Source: Paracoccaceae bacterium
Lineage (GTDB): Bacteria; Pseudomonadota; Alphaproteobacteria; Rhodobacterales; Rhodobacteraceae
Length of the DNA: 64,000 nt
Direction of reading: 5' to 3'
NCBI GenBank assembly: GCA_027486345.1
Contig: JAIXPH010000048.1
Location: forward strand, 124,001-188,000
The notes under the pieces: model-generated
The model's database searches: none
What the model saw: only the letters and a program-made list of their open reading frames with translations
Told to the model about the DNA's origin: nothing
Program-made: the position numbers and the translations under genes
Shown here: piece by piece, positions 55,900-64,000 of the stretch
Layout of the letters: every line of letters begins with the position of its first letter
How positions within the stretch are numbered: position 1 is the first letter of the stretch

Positions 55900-56736
55900 G
55901 TGGCATCACGGCTGTCGGGCGCAATTTTGCGTGCCATACTTGTCATGGCGTTGATCGCCATGCCTTCGGCGATCCTGCCGGGGGTGACAAAGGACGCCCA
56001 GCAGATGGCGGCGCTTGTGGCGCTGTTCGCCGGGGCGATGACCTTTGTCGAATACAATGCCGTCTATCCCGGCCTGATCGAATTCCGCCACGCCCCCCCC
56101 TTCAACCGCACCCGCTTTGCCCTCTTGGTGGTGACCGTGCTGATGCTGTGCCTGATCGAGCGCGGCAAATTCAATCCCACGGCTCTGACGCAATTCCTTG
56201 AGGCGGTGGGATCGCTGGTCGGTTGGGCGATGGATTTTCCCTACAGCCCGGTGCGGTTGGCCACGCTGATGCTGGACCATGCGGCGACGACGGCACAGGT
56301 GGCCGCGGTGCGCACGGCGGCGGGCATGGCGTTTCTGGTCACAATGGTGACGCTGATCTGGTTCGTCCTAACGATGCGGTCGGGTGGCTGGCCGTCGCGA
56401 CGCGCGGCCTTCAATGTCTGGGTCAACCTGCCGACCTTTGACCCCACGGTCGGGGCCGACATCATCCGCAGACTGGACCGGGACGCGCGCGTTAACGTGG
56501 CCTTAGGATTTCTGCTGCCATTCTTGATCCCGGCGGTGGTGCGGATCGGGACCAGCGGGCTGGACCCGCTGATGCTGACCGCCCCGCAGACCTTGGTCTG
56601 GACGGTGGCGATATGGGCCTTTCTTCCGGCAAGCCTGTTCATGCGCGGGATCGCCATGGCACGCGTGGCGCAGATGATCCGCGAAAAGCGGCAGGCCGCC
56701 GCCATTGGCGGGCCAGACGGGTTGCTGGCCGTCTGA
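55900..56736 (+). CDS. Unknown multi-pass membrane protein
   Basis: A 278-residue protein with about seven hydrophobic segments (near 6-22, 30-46, 66-82, 100-115, 138-160, 205-222, 232-250). Not assigned to a named family; conserved-looking pieces include YNAVYPGLIEFRHAPPFNRTRF and WVNLPTFDPTVGADIIRRLDRDARVN. The GTG at 55900 is the likely start, since upstream codons are not coding-like. It is followed closely by the EEP-family gene and probably shares its transcript. Confidence 0.7.
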   Translation: MASRLSGAILRAILVMALIAMPSAILPGVTKDAQQMAALVALFAGAMTFVEYNAVYPGLIEFRHAPPFNRTRFALLVVTVLMLCLIERGKFNPTALTQFLEAVGSLVGWAMDFPYSPVRLATLMLDHAATTAQVAAVRTAAGMAFLVTMVTLIWFVLTMRSGGWPSRRAAFNVWVNLPTFDPTVGADIIRRLDRDARVNVALGFLLPFLIPAVVRIGTSGLDPLMLTAPQTLVWTVAIWAFLPASLFMRGIAMARVAQMIREKRQAAAIGGPDGLLAV

Positions 56737-56750
56737 TCCTGACGCTGGCC

Positions 56751-57851
56751 ATGCTGTGGCTGGCAGGCACGACCTGGGCCGATGATCGCCTGCGGATTGC
56801 CACGTGGAATGTCGGGCTGGAACGCGCCGGACCGGGTCTGTTGCTGCGCGACATCGCCGGAGGCCGTGATCCGCAAGTGGTGGCGGTGCTGCACGGCCTT
56901 GTCGCGCTTGATGCTGATGCCGTGCTGTTGACCGGCGTGGATTTCGACCTGGGCGGGGCGGCGCTGGCGGAACTGCAGACGCGCCTCGCGGCGGCGGGGC
57001 TGGAGTATCGGTGGCGTTTCGCGCTTGCCCCCAACACCGGGGTGGCCACGGGACTGGATCTTGACGGGGACGGACGGCGCGGCGGGGCGCGGGATGCGCA
57101 GGGCTGGGGCCGCTTTGCCGGGGCGGGTGGCATGGCGGTGCTGTCGCGCCTGCCCATCGACACCGATCAGACGCGGGATTTCTCCGGCCAGCTCTGGGCC
57201 GATCTGCCCGGTGCGCTGCTCCCCCTCGGCATGGACGGCGCGGTGCTGCGGGTCCAGCGCCTTGCGACCACGGGCTTCTGGGAGGTGCCGCTGCGCCTGC
57301 CCGGGGGTGGTCGGCTGCACCTTTTGGCATGGCACGCCACCCCGCCGGTCTTTGACGGCCCCGAGGATCGAAATGGCCGCCGCAACCATGATGAAACCGC
57401 CTTCTGGCTGCGCCTGCTGACAGGGCAATTGCCGATGCCGCCCCCCGACGCGCCCTTTGTCCTGCTGGGGGATGCCAATCTGGACCCAATCGATGGCGAC
57501 GGCCGCCCGGAGGCTTTGGCCGCCCTTCTGGCCTTTGACGGCGTGCAGGACCCGCGCCCGCGTGGCACGGCGGGGCGCCGGGACAGCGGTCAGGCTGGAG
57601 ATGCGGCGTTGGACACGGCGCTTTATGATGCGCCCGTGGGCGGGTTGCGGTTGGACTATGTCCTGCCCTCCGCCGATCTGACGATCCGCGCCGCCGGTGT
57701 GCTTAGGCCGCCCCCCGCCGACCCCTTGAATCAGGTGCTTGCCACGGCCTCGCGTCACCGCCCGGTGTGGGTCGATCTGGATCTCTCGGCTGCCCGCACT
57801 GCCCAAGGGGGCGCGGCGGAGGTGAACACTACCGTCGAGAGAAAGGACTAG
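56751..57851 (+). CDS. Endonuclease/exonuclease/phosphatase (EEP) family protein, probably exported
   Basis: A protein of about 366 residues with the EEP opening LRIATWNVGLERAGPG, a central LLAWHATPPVFDG, GDANLDPIDGDG (metal and catalytic Asp/Asn) and LDYVLPS and ASRHRPVWVDL at the end, where DxxLxS and the terminal His motif belong. Resembles DUF-type EEP proteins with calcium-like loops (DLDGDGRRGG). The N-terminus is hydrophobic (MLWLAGTTWA) but short; the only other ATG in frame (56613) lies inside the preceding gene. Substrate, nucleic acid or phosphoester, is unknown. Stop overlaps the convergent LytTR gene by 4 bases. Confidence 0.75.
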   Translation: MLWLAGTTWADDRLRIATWNVGLERAGPGLLLRDIAGGRDPQVVAVLHGLVALDADAVLLTGVDFDLGGAALAELQTRLAAAGLEYRWRFALAPNTGVATGLDLDGDGRRGGARDAQGWGRFAGAGGMAVLSRLPIDTDQTRDFSGQLWADLPGALLPLGMDGAVLRVQRLATTGFWEVPLRLPGGGRLHLLAWHATPPVFDGPEDRNGRRNHDETAFWLRLLTGQLPMPPPDAPFVLLGDANLDPIDGDGRPEALAALLAFDGVQDPRPRGTAGRRDSGQAGDAALDTALYDAPVGGLRLDYVLPSADLTIRAAGVLRPPPADPLNQVLATASRHRPVWVDLDLSAARTAQGGAAEVNTTVERKD

Positions 57852-58825
57852 CGCGTGGCCTGCGGGGCGTCTTCGGCAAAGCGGTCGAACCAGTCGCGCA
57901 ACTGCGCCTGACGCGAGGCGGCGATGCGCACCTGCTGGCCGTCGCGACACAGCACCAGCATGTCCCGGCCCTCCCGACGCACGGCCCGAACGGCAGAGGT
58001 GGCGACCCAGTCCGCGCGGCTGATCTGCCGGCCCAAGCCGGGCGGAATCTGCGCCACCACTGCCGAGAACGGGCCGGGCAAAATCTGCCGCCCGCGCGTG
58101 GTGGTCAGGGCGACATGGGTTTTGTCCGCCTGTACGAGGATGATCTCTGCGGCATCGAACAGACGGTTGGCCACCCGCACCTGCGCCGGACGCGGGTCAG
58201 GCACCGGCAGGGGCATTGCCACTGGCGCGGGGGGAAACGTGGGCGCGGCGGCGGCAGCGGCGGTTGCGGCCAATGTGCCAGCCGTTGCAGGGGCCGGAAC
58301 CGGACGGGCGGCGGGCGAGCTGGCCCCGGCAGGGCTGGAGAAACGGCGCAACTCCGTCAGCAGCGGTGGCACGATGAAATGCACGGCCAGCCCCCCGATG
58401 ATCTCGGCCAGCAGGTAGTTGAAGGCGATGTCCAGAACGGTCTCTTGCACCGACGGCATGGGGGTCACACCCAAAGGCACCGCCAAAAGGGTATACCCGG
58501 CAAACCCCAAGATGGCCGCACACAGGAAGAGGCGAGACGCCGAAACGACGACATCGTGCCCGCGCCGCGCCCGCCGATCCGCCCAGAGCAGGCCAAGCGC
58601 AGGCACAAGCCCGCCGGCCAGAACGGCACCGATTTGCGGCGGCGCATGCAACTCCAGCGGCAGACCCGGAACCCGCTGGTCCCAATTCAGCCAGATCAGC
58701 GCGATGATCCCGGACAGGTAAAAAGCCATCAAGGACCGGTGGCGCAGCAACTGCGCCACTTCACCCGGCATCAACGCAATCTCATCATGACTGAACAGCC
58801 GCAGCCTCAGCCGACCCGTCACCAT
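57848..58825 (-). CDS. Membrane-bound LytTR-domain regulator 1
   Basis: A 325-residue protein with four N-terminal membrane helices (about 30-150: LMAFYLSGIIALIWL, IGAVLAGGLVPALGLLW, LFLCAAILGFAGYTLLAV, FNYLLAEIIGGLAVHFIV), an Ala/Pro-rich linker (about 165-215), and a C-terminal LytTR DNA-binding domain with ILVQADKTHVALTTTRG and ISRADWVATSAVRAVRREGRDMLVLCRDG. Membrane-anchored LytTR proteins act without a receiver domain, sensing at the membrane. ATG 58825 is preferred to a GTG at 58846. A paralogue lies directly upstream. Confidence 0.8.
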   Translation of the reverse strand: MVTGRLRLRLFSHDEIALMPGEVAQLLRHRSLMAFYLSGIIALIWLNWDQRVPGLPLELHAPPQIGAVLAGGLVPALGLLWADRRARRGHDVVVSASRLFLCAAILGFAGYTLLAVPLGVTPMPSVQETVLDIAFNYLLAEIIGGLAVHFIVPPLLTELRRFSSPAGASSPAARPVPAPATAGTLAATAAAAAAPTFPPAPVAMPLPVPDPRPAQVRVANRLFDAAEIILVQADKTHVALTTTRGRQILPGPFSAVVAQIPPGLGRQISRADWVATSAVRAVRREGRDMLVLCRDGQQVRIAASRQAQLRDWFDRFAEDAPQATR

Positions 58826-58898
58826 CAAACACCCCACGTCACACACAGGAAAAGATTGCGAATTGCTCTCGCTCGGTCAAGCGCGACGAGGTCGCGTG

Positions 58899-59807
58899 TC
58901 AGACCAACCCGATCTGGCGCAACCACTCTGCCACCACCGCGTCACGCGAGGAGGCCACCCGCACCACATCCCCGTTGCGCAGGCGCAAGGCGCGGCTGCG
59001 TCCAATCCGCGTGGTGCCGACCACGGCCGACCGCGCCACCCAATCGGCCCGGTGCACCATGATGCCGATGCTCGCGGGCAGCGATTCCACCAGCGGCGTC
59101 AGCGGCCCCTGCGCGACGCGGGTGCCTTCGGTCGTGATGATGCGGATCAGGTCGCCGTCCACCTCCATCCGGATCAGGTTGGCCGGGTTCAGATCATGCC
59201 CCGCCAGACGCAGCGCGGGCTCCGCGACCGCCGGGTCTGGCGGCGGCATGAGATCGGACAGGCTGCGATAGGACCGACCGCGCAAACGCGACAGGATGCG
59301 CGGCAAGAGCAGATACATCGCCACCGCCGCCCCCACCTCGACCGTCACGATATAAAAGCCCAGTTTCATCAGGATATGGCCGACAGGGGCCATCGGATCG
59401 CCATAGAGTCGGGGCGTCAGTGCCTCGCCGAACAGGACGGAGCAGGCAACGGTGATCGCGAGGTTGATCGGAAAGGGGATGATATCTTGCCCGGTGCGGC
59501 GCAGGCTGATGCGACGGGCCAGCGCAACGGACAAAAACAGCACCAGCACACCGACCAGAACCGACGAGCCGTAACCGATCAGGCGCAGGCCAAGGGGCAC
59601 CGCATCCCGCGTCGGATTGGCGTTCGCCACAAAGATGAAGGCAACGATCAGCGCATAGAACAGCAGCAGATAGGGGTGGACGGCGATGCGAAGAAACTCG
59701 CCCGCCGCCAAGGGAATGCGCTCCCCGGTCAACAGCCGCAGTTGCACCGGTTCCGCCAACCTGTGTTGCGATCCTTGTCTGTCCAAAGGCCGTCCACCCA
59801 CTTCCAC
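58899..59807 (-). CDS. Membrane-bound LytTR-domain regulator 2
   Basis: A 302-residue protein with four membrane helices (about 45-160) and a C-terminal LytTR domain (about 200-300: LIRMEVDGDLIRIITTEGTRVA, VHRADWVARSAVVGTTRIGRSRALRLRNGD). Same architecture as the neighbouring gene, but with a short linker and low overall similarity, so an old duplication. The start is uncertain (GTG 59807 or GTG 59801). Confidence 0.78.
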   Translation of the reverse strand: MEVGGRPLDRQGSQHRLAEPVQLRLLTGERIPLAAGEFLRIAVHPYLLLFYALIVAFIFVANANPTRDAVPLGLRLIGYGSSVLVGVLVLFLSVALARRISLRRTGQDIIPFPINLAITVACSVLFGEALTPRLYGDPMAPVGHILMKLGFYIVTVEVGAAVAMYLLLPRILSRLRGRSYRSLSDLMPPPDPAVAEPALRLAGHDLNPANLIRMEVDGDLIRIITTEGTRVAQGPLTPLVESLPASIGIMVHRADWVARSAVVGTTRIGRSRALRLRNGDVVRVASSRDAVVAEWLRQIGLV

Positions 59808-59991
59808 GAAAGTAAGCTAGCGGCAACACAACCGACATCAAGCTGATCAAAAGAGTAGTCCGTCCGTCTCTGCGCCCGCCGCGTCGTCCGAAGCGTCCTT
59901 TGGCGGCGCGGCCCCACGGGTGCTTGACCCAAACCGGCCAAGGGGCTAGGCCACCAGCCAAAGAAATCGCAGCATTTCAAGGAGCCGACCC

Positions 59992-61098
59992 GTGGCAAAT
60001 CCCTCTCTGCTTATCCTTGCCGGTGACGGCATCGGCCCCGAAGTGATGGCCGAAGTGAAAAAGATCATCGGCTGGATGGGCGCCAAGCGCGGCGTCCAGT
60101 TTGACGTGTCCGAAGACCTCGTGGGCGGCTGCGCCTATGACAAGCACGGCACGCCGCTGCATGACGACACGATGGCCAAGGCGCAGGCCGTGGATGCCGT
60201 TCTGCTTGGCGCGGTCGGGGGGCCTAAGTACGACAATCTCGACTTCAGCGTGAAGCCGGAACGCGGCCTGTTGCGCCTGCGCAAGGAAATGGACCTCTAT
60301 TCCAACCTGCGCCCGGCCCAGTGCTTTGACGCGTTGGCCGATTTCTCGTCGCTGAAAAAAGACGTCGTCGCCGGTCTGGACATCATGATCGTGCGCGAAC
60401 TGACCTCGGGCGTCTATTTCGGCGAACCCCGTGGCATCTTCACCGAAGGGAACGAGCGCGTGGGCATTAACACCCAGCGCTACACCGAATCCGAGATCGC
60501 CCGCGTCGCCCGCTCGGCGTTTGAGCTGGCGCGCAAGCGCGGCAACAAGGTCTGCTCGATGGAGAAGGCCAATGTGATGGAATCGGGCATCCTGTGGCGT
60601 CAGGTCGTGCAGGAAGTGCATGACAAGGAATACCCGGACGTCCAGCTCTCGCATATGTACGCCGACGCGGGCGCCATGCAGCTCACCCGCTGGCCCAAGC
60701 AATTCGACGTCATCGTGACCGACAACCTGTTCGGCGACCTGCTGTCCGATCTGGCGGCGATGCTGACCGGCAGCCTTGGCATGCTGCCCTCGGCCAGCCT
60801 TGGCGCGCCGATGGCCAATGGCCGCCCGAAGGCGCTGTATGAGCCCGTGCACGGCTCTGCCCCCGACATCGCGGGCACGGGCAAGGCCAACCCCATCGCC
60901 TGCATCCTGAGCTTTGCCATGGCGCTGCGCTATTCCTTCGACATGGGCGACGAGGCGGCGCGCGTGGAGAAAGCCGTCGAAACCGTGCTGGCCAACGGCC
61001 TGCGGACGGCTGACCTGATGGGCCCCGAGGGCGGCGTTCCGGTGTCGACCGCTGAGATGGGCGATGCGGTGATCGCAGCGCTGGACGCCAGCCTGTGA
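59992..61098 (+). CDS. leuB: 3-isopropylmalate dehydrogenase
   Basis: A 368-residue beta-decarboxylating dehydrogenase of normal length: [32 protein letters not shown], the substrate-site [14 protein letters not shown], and [27 protein letters not shown]. It makes 2-oxoisocaproate from 3-isopropylmalate with NAD. The start is GTG at 59992 with AAGGAG 8 bases ahead. It lies about 4.4 kb from leuD, separated by the membrane/EEP/LytTR genes. Confidence 0.97.
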   Translation: MANPSLLILAGDGIGPEVMAEVKKIIGWMGAKRGVQFDVSEDLVGGCAYDKHGTPLHDDTMAKAQAVDAVLLGAVGGPKYDNLDFSVKPERGLLRLRKEMDLYSNLRPAQCFDALADFSSLKKDVVAGLDIMIVRELTSGVYFGEPRGIFTEGNERVGINTQRYTESEIARVARSAFELARKRGNKVCSMEKANVMESGILWRQVVQEVHDKEYPDVQLSHMYADAGAMQLTRWPKQFDVIVTDNLFGDLLSDLAAMLTGSLGMLPSASLGAPMANGRPKALYEPVHGSAPDIAGTGKANPIACILSFAMALRYSFDMGDEAARVEKAVETVLANGLRTADLMGPEGGVPVSTAEMGDAVIAALDASL

Positions 61099-61122
61099 TC
61101 TGACCGGGACTTGGGGGCAAAG

Positions 61123-61235
61123 CGGAGTTTGACGCAAACTCCGCGACGAAGCCTGACGCAGGCTTCGTCTCCCCCCCCCGCCGGACCCGCGACGTTTGCA
61201 GCAAACCTCGCCGCGAAGCCTGTGTCAGGCTTCGC
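61123..61235. repeat. Tandem array of four hairpins, 67-bp period
   Basis: Four perfect hairpins fill the 210-base leuB/EamA gap: CGGAGTTT-GACGC-AAACTCCG (61123-61143), ACGAAGCCTG-ACG-CAGGCTTCGT (61146-61168), GTTTG-CAG-CAAAC (61194-61206), GCGAAGCCTG-TGT-CAGGCTTCGC (61213-61235). The first two and last two are the same composite unit repeated at 67 bp, joined by a C9 run. Confidence 0.8.
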
Positions 61236-61274
61236 ACGGGCGGCATTGACGCGGCGTGATAGAAAAGAGAAGAG

Positions 61275-61294
61275 GGGCATTATGCCCGCTTTTT
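61275..61294 (+). terminator. Weak terminator-like hairpin before the EamA gene
   Basis: GGGCA-TTA-TGCCC followed by GCTTTTT. The stem is only 5 bp. It would follow the leuB hairpin array and end 15 bases before the next start. Confidence 0.35.
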
Positions 61295-61308
61295 CCTGAA
61301 AGCCAGAC

Positions 61309-62280
61309 ATGCCGGTCAGCCCCTCGAACCTGCGCGGCGCGCTTCTATCGCTCGCCTCTTTTGGCGTTTATGCCACCCATGATGTGTTGGTGAAGTTTCT
61401 GGGCGGCAGCTATTCGCCGGTCCAGACCATCTTCTTTGCGGGGCTTCTGGGCTTTCCGCTGATGACGATCATGCTGATGAGCGACCGCACCGACGGGAAC
61501 CTGATTCCCAAGCATCCGTGGTGGACGGCGATCCGGACCATCTCGGCGGTGGCGACGGGTCTGGCGGGGTTCTATGCCTTTTCCGTCCTGCCGATGGCGC
61601 AATGCTATGCCATCTTTTTTGCCATGCCGATCCTGATCACGCTTCTGGCAATCCCGATCCTTGGCGAACGCATCGGGTTCCGCCGCGGGATCGCCGTGGT
61701 GGCAGGGTTGGGCGGCGTGCTGATCGTGCTGCGTCCGGGAGAAGTGGACCTTGGCCTTGGCCATCTGGCCGCCCTGTCGGCGGCAACGACCGGGGCGCTG
61801 ACCTCGGTCATCGTGCGCAAGGTGGGCAAGGCGGAACGCGCCATCGTCCTGATGCTCTATCCGATGGTCGCGAACTTCGTGCTGATGGGTCTGGCGCTGC
61901 CCTTCGTCTATTTCCCGATGCCGGTGTTCCACTTCGGCGGCATGGCGCTGATGGCGGCGCTGGGGTTGATCGGGGGCCTTTTGTCCATCGCGGCCTATCG
62001 GTCGGCCCCGGCGGTGATCGTCGCGCCGATGCAGTATTCGCAAATCATCTGGGCCATCTTCTACGGCTGGCTGTTCTTCAATGAAAGTCTGGACCTGAAC
62101 ACCGGGATCGGCACCGCGGTCATCATCGCCTCGGGTATCTACATCGTGCTGCGCGAAGGCACGCCGGCCGTTTCGTCGAATCGGCCAGTGCTGGAAAACC
62201 GCTCGCGCTTTGAGACGGGCATCCTGCCGCGCACCAGCCTGTGGACCCGCGTGATTGATCGCAATACGTCGCAGGATTGA
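61309..62280 (+). CDS. EamA/DMT-family transporter (RarD/riboflavin-exporter-like)
   Basis: A 323-residue membrane protein with ten helices in two EamA repeats (about 8-140 and 150-285). LRGALLSLASFGVYATHDVLVKF, PILGERIGFRRGIAVVAGLGGVLIVLRPG and MQYSQIIWAIFYGWLFFNE are typical. A hydrophilic C-terminal tail of about 35 residues follows. Substrate unknown. The tRNA-Pro gene starts 53 bases downstream. Confidence 0.88.
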   Translation: MPVSPSNLRGALLSLASFGVYATHDVLVKFLGGSYSPVQTIFFAGLLGFPLMTIMLMSDRTDGNLIPKHPWWTAIRTISAVATGLAGFYAFSVLPMAQCYAIFFAMPILITLLAIPILGERIGFRRGIAVVAGLGGVLIVLRPGEVDLGLGHLAALSAATTGALTSVIVRKVGKAERAIVLMLYPMVANFVLMGLALPFVYFPMPVFHFGGMALMAALGLIGGLLSIAAYRSAPAVIVAPMQYSQIIWAIFYGWLFFNESLDLNTGIGTAVIIASGIYIVLREGTPAVSSNRPVLENRSRFETGILPRTSLWTRVIDRNTSQD

Positions 62281-62333
62281 GCGCCGACCCCCTTGCAAAT
62301 GCCGCGGCGAGGGTTTAACCCCCTGCCCACGGT

Positions 62334-62410
62334 CGGAGCGTAGCGCAGCCTGGTAGCGCACCTGCTTCGGGAGCAGGGGGTCGGAGGTTCGAATCCTCTC
62401 GCTCCGACCA
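62334..62410 (+). tRNA. tRNA-Pro (anticodon CGG)
   Basis: A 77-base cloverleaf with acceptor stem CGGAGCG/CGCTCCG, D-arm around TAGCGCAGCCTGGTAGCGCA, anticodon stem CCTGC/GCAGG with loop TTCGGGA (anticodon CGG at 62368-62370), T-arm GGAGGTTCGAATCCTC, discriminator A and encoded CCA. Reads CCG proline codons. Confidence 0.97.
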
Positions 62411-62496
62411 TTTCCCGAAAATCATCTGAAGACAGCGTGTTGCGGGTTCCCATGGCGGGAATTCCATGCTTTTTGGGCTGCAGGTTTTGTCCGAAG

Positions 62497-63387
62497 GTGT
62501 GTGCCGTGCTGCGTTCTTTTGCTGTTTTGGTCGGTCTGACCTGCGCCCCTGTTCCCGCCACCGCCGTGGTCATCCTCGACTCGACATGGGAGGCGAATGG
62601 CGGGGCCGAAGGGGCCGAGGCGCAAGGGTTCGGCGTGCATGAGGCGCTGGCGATGCAGCCGCAATTTGCCGCCATCTTCGGGTTGTGGGACGGGTCGGAT
62701 TACCTTGGGTCCGGCACATGGATCGGCAATGACGACGCGGGCCATGGCTATATCCTGACTGCCGCGCATAACTTTGACGGCGGCACCAAGGTCGGGGACT
62801 GGGAATACCATTCGCGCGCGGGAACGGCCTATCAGGGGCTAAAGGTGCACATCCACCCCGGATACGACGAATCCATGCAGGATCAGGAAACCTCGGGCTA
62901 CGACATGGCCATCGTCGTGCTGGACAGCCCGGTGACCGATGCGGGTGATCCGCCGATGCTCTATGGCGGCCGCGATGAGTTGGGCAGGACACTGGTCATC
63001 ACCGGCTTCGGCTCGCGCGGGATCGGGTCGTCGGGGGAACAGGACGCCTATTACAACTATGACGCCCTCGGCCCCGCCGCCGCCACCAATGTCATCGACG
63101 AGGTGGACGGCGACATGGAAAACAACCTGATCGTCGATTTCGACAGCGAGGCCGGGGATGCCAGCGTGACGGGCAAGGCCAAGCCGGTAGACAGGATGGA
63201 GGGCATCCTTGGCAGCGGCGACAGTGGCGGCGCGGCATGGATCAAGACAGCCGACGGTTGGGCCATCGCCGGGACCAACACATGGGGCGACGAGTCGGTC
63301 TATGGCGCTGTGTCGGGGTTCAGCCGCGTTTCCACCCAGTTGGACTGGATCGCCAGCATCTACCCCGATTTCTACACCGTCGAGTGA
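62497..63387 (+). CDS. Secreted trypsin-like serine protease
   Basis: A 296-residue exported protease. Signal peptide (VLRSFAVLVGLTCAPVPATA), then the trypsin triad: His91 in ILTAAHNF, Asp136 in GYDMAIVVLD and Ser243 in GSGDSGGAAW. Extra Gly/Asp-rich loops surround the triad. Start uncertain: GTG 62497 gives a clean signal peptide; GTG 62506 has a better-spaced AAGG; the longer frame runs back to 62437, close to the tRNA. No inhibitor or partner gene is seen beside it. Confidence 0.83.
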   Translation: MCAVLRSFAVLVGLTCAPVPATAVVILDSTWEANGGAEGAEAQGFGVHEALAMQPQFAAIFGLWDGSDYLGSGTWIGNDDAGHGYILTAAHNFDGGTKVGDWEYHSRAGTAYQGLKVHIHPGYDESMQDQETSGYDMAIVVLDSPVTDAGDPPMLYGGRDELGRTLVITGFGSRGIGSSGEQDAYYNYDALGPAAATNVIDEVDGDMENNLIVDFDSEAGDASVTGKAKPVDRMEGILGSGDSGGAAWIKTADGWAIAGTNTWGDESVYGAVSGFSRVSTQLDWIASIYPDFYTVE

Positions 63388-63388
63388 C

Positions 63389-64000
63389 TTACCGGGCGCG
63401 CCAGACCCGCTGGATATAGGCTGCCGTCATCAGGTCCAGATGCGCGCCGCCGCCGTTCTTGCAGAGGGTGATCTCATCGTCAGACCGGCGGGCGAAACTG
63501 CCCTTCGCCAGATCGTAGTAATCGGCGATGATATCGGCCTCGGTGATCGCGCCTGAAGCGATGGGGTCGCGCAATTCCCCAATGTGATGGATGGTGGTCG
63601 CCCGGCTGTCCACGAACAGGCGGGCGCGGGACATTGCCTCGTCGTCCACTTCGCGCATATGGGGGTTATAGGCGCCGATCAGGTCAAGGTGCTGGCCCGG
63701 TTGCAGCCACGCGCCCTTGATGACCGGGGTCTTGGACATGGTGGCGGTGCAGATGATGTCGGCCTGTTTCACCGCCGCCTCAAGGTCGGGGGCGATGGCA
63801 AGGCCGGGGATGTCAGCCGCCATCGCCTCTGCCCCTGCCGGGCTGCGGTTCCAGACGGTGAAGCGGGCATCGGGGAACTGGCTGGAATAGGCCTGAACCA
63901 TCGACCGCGCCACAGTGCCCGCGCCCACCAGCAGGATGTTCCGGCTGTCCTTGCGCGCCAGACGGCTGGCCGCCAGCAGCGAGTCCCCCGCAGTTTTCCA
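63389..64000 (-). CDS. Ornithine cyclodeaminase/mu-crystallin family protein, partial
   Basis: The C-terminal 203 codons of a gene running off the right edge. The NAD(P)-binding fold is visible (NILLVGAGTVARSMVQAY, FTVWNRSPAGAEAMA) with IICTATMSKTPVIKG, HLDLIGAYNPHMREVDDEAM and the C-terminal ITLCKNGGGAHLDLMTAAYI. Members include ornithine cyclodeaminase, alanine dehydrogenase and iminosuccinate reductase; the fragment does not decide. Convergent with the protease gene, one base apart. Confidence 0.88.
   Translation of the reverse strand, partial: WKTAGDSLLAASRLARKDSRNILLVGAGTVARSMVQAYSSQFPDARFTVWNRSPAGAEAMAADIPGLAIAPDLEAAVKQADIICTATMSKTPVIKGAWLQPGQHLDLIGAYNPHMREVDDEAMSRARLFVDSRATTIHHIGELRDPIASGAITEADIIADYYDLAKGSFARRSDDEITLCKNGGGAHLDLMTAAYIQRVWRAR

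Noticed and set aside
61123-61235. CRISPR array
   Set aside because: The repeats are two copies of self-complementary hairpins with no unique spacers, and no cas genes are present.
62334-62497. Integration site of a mobile element at tRNA-Pro
   Set aside because: No duplicated tRNA 3' end, integrase or change in base composition was seen downstream within the window.

Overview
The window is high-GC chromosomal DNA with tightly packed genes, many of them coupled by ATGA or TGATG overlaps. Gene content (TTT and oligopeptide transporters, molybdenum hydroxylase, MttB homologue, BetC, SOUL protein) and a GC-rich palindromic repeat ending in a GGATATTTGG-like tail point to an alphaproteobacterium of the Rhodobacterales (Rhodobacteraceae/Paracoccaceae type). 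No phage, insertion sequence or CRISPR array was seen. Functions below are inferred from motifs and recalled family features, because no database search was possible.

Layout. 0-4.4 kb: the end of ettA, a PagL-like outer-membrane protein, a 25-residue membrane miniprotein, a cold-shock gene, a degenerate receiver protein, an HSL-type esterase and a class II aldolase. 4.4-12.4 kb: a reverse-strand oligopeptide-type ABC operon ending in an alkaline-phosphatase-superfamily hydrolase, then a CocE-type hydrolase that carries a palindromic repeat inside its reading frame. 12.6-30.5 kb: a quaternary-amine region with choline sulfatase, a choline-dehydrogenase-like GMC enzyme, a putative gamma-butyrobetaine beta-oxidation set (CoA ligase, acyl-CoA dehydrogenase, crotonase), a carnitine-to-betaine operon (BKACE, an unknown membrane protein, a carnitine dehydrogenase-thioesterase fusion, an SDR) with a divergent GlxA/CdhR-type regulator, a three-subunit molybdenum hydroxylase with a MoaD-like protein, and an MttB-family methyltransferase without pyrrolysine. 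Together these could funnel choline-O-sulfate, choline, gamma-butyrobetaine and carnitine into glycine betaine.

30.5-36.8 kb: a TctDE-type two-component system, divergent from a PgtC-like periplasmic binding protein, followed by a tripartite tricarboxylate transporter (tctCBA). 36.8-46.4 kb: a divergent sugar or polyol catabolic locus. One arm is split transketolase, FGGY kinase, SorC regulator and SDR; the other is an RbsCBA-type ABC transporter and a second SDR. Three matching A/T-rich palindromes look like SorC operators. 46.5-52.5 kb: LysR/aldo-keto reductase/EamA, a lytic transglycosylase, rlmH-rsfS and a SOUL protein. 52.5-64 kb: leuC and leuD separated by a glycosyltransferase-like gene, a membrane protein, an EEP-family protein, two tandem membrane LytTR regulators, leuB, a hairpin array, an EamA exporter, tRNA-Pro(CGG), a secreted trypsin-like protease and a partial ornithine-cyclodeaminase-family gene.

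Long open frames antisense to most genes are a by-product of the base composition and were left out. The longest gene-free stretch is 18777-19090, which holds two inverted copies of the palindromic repeat around a terminator-like hairpin.
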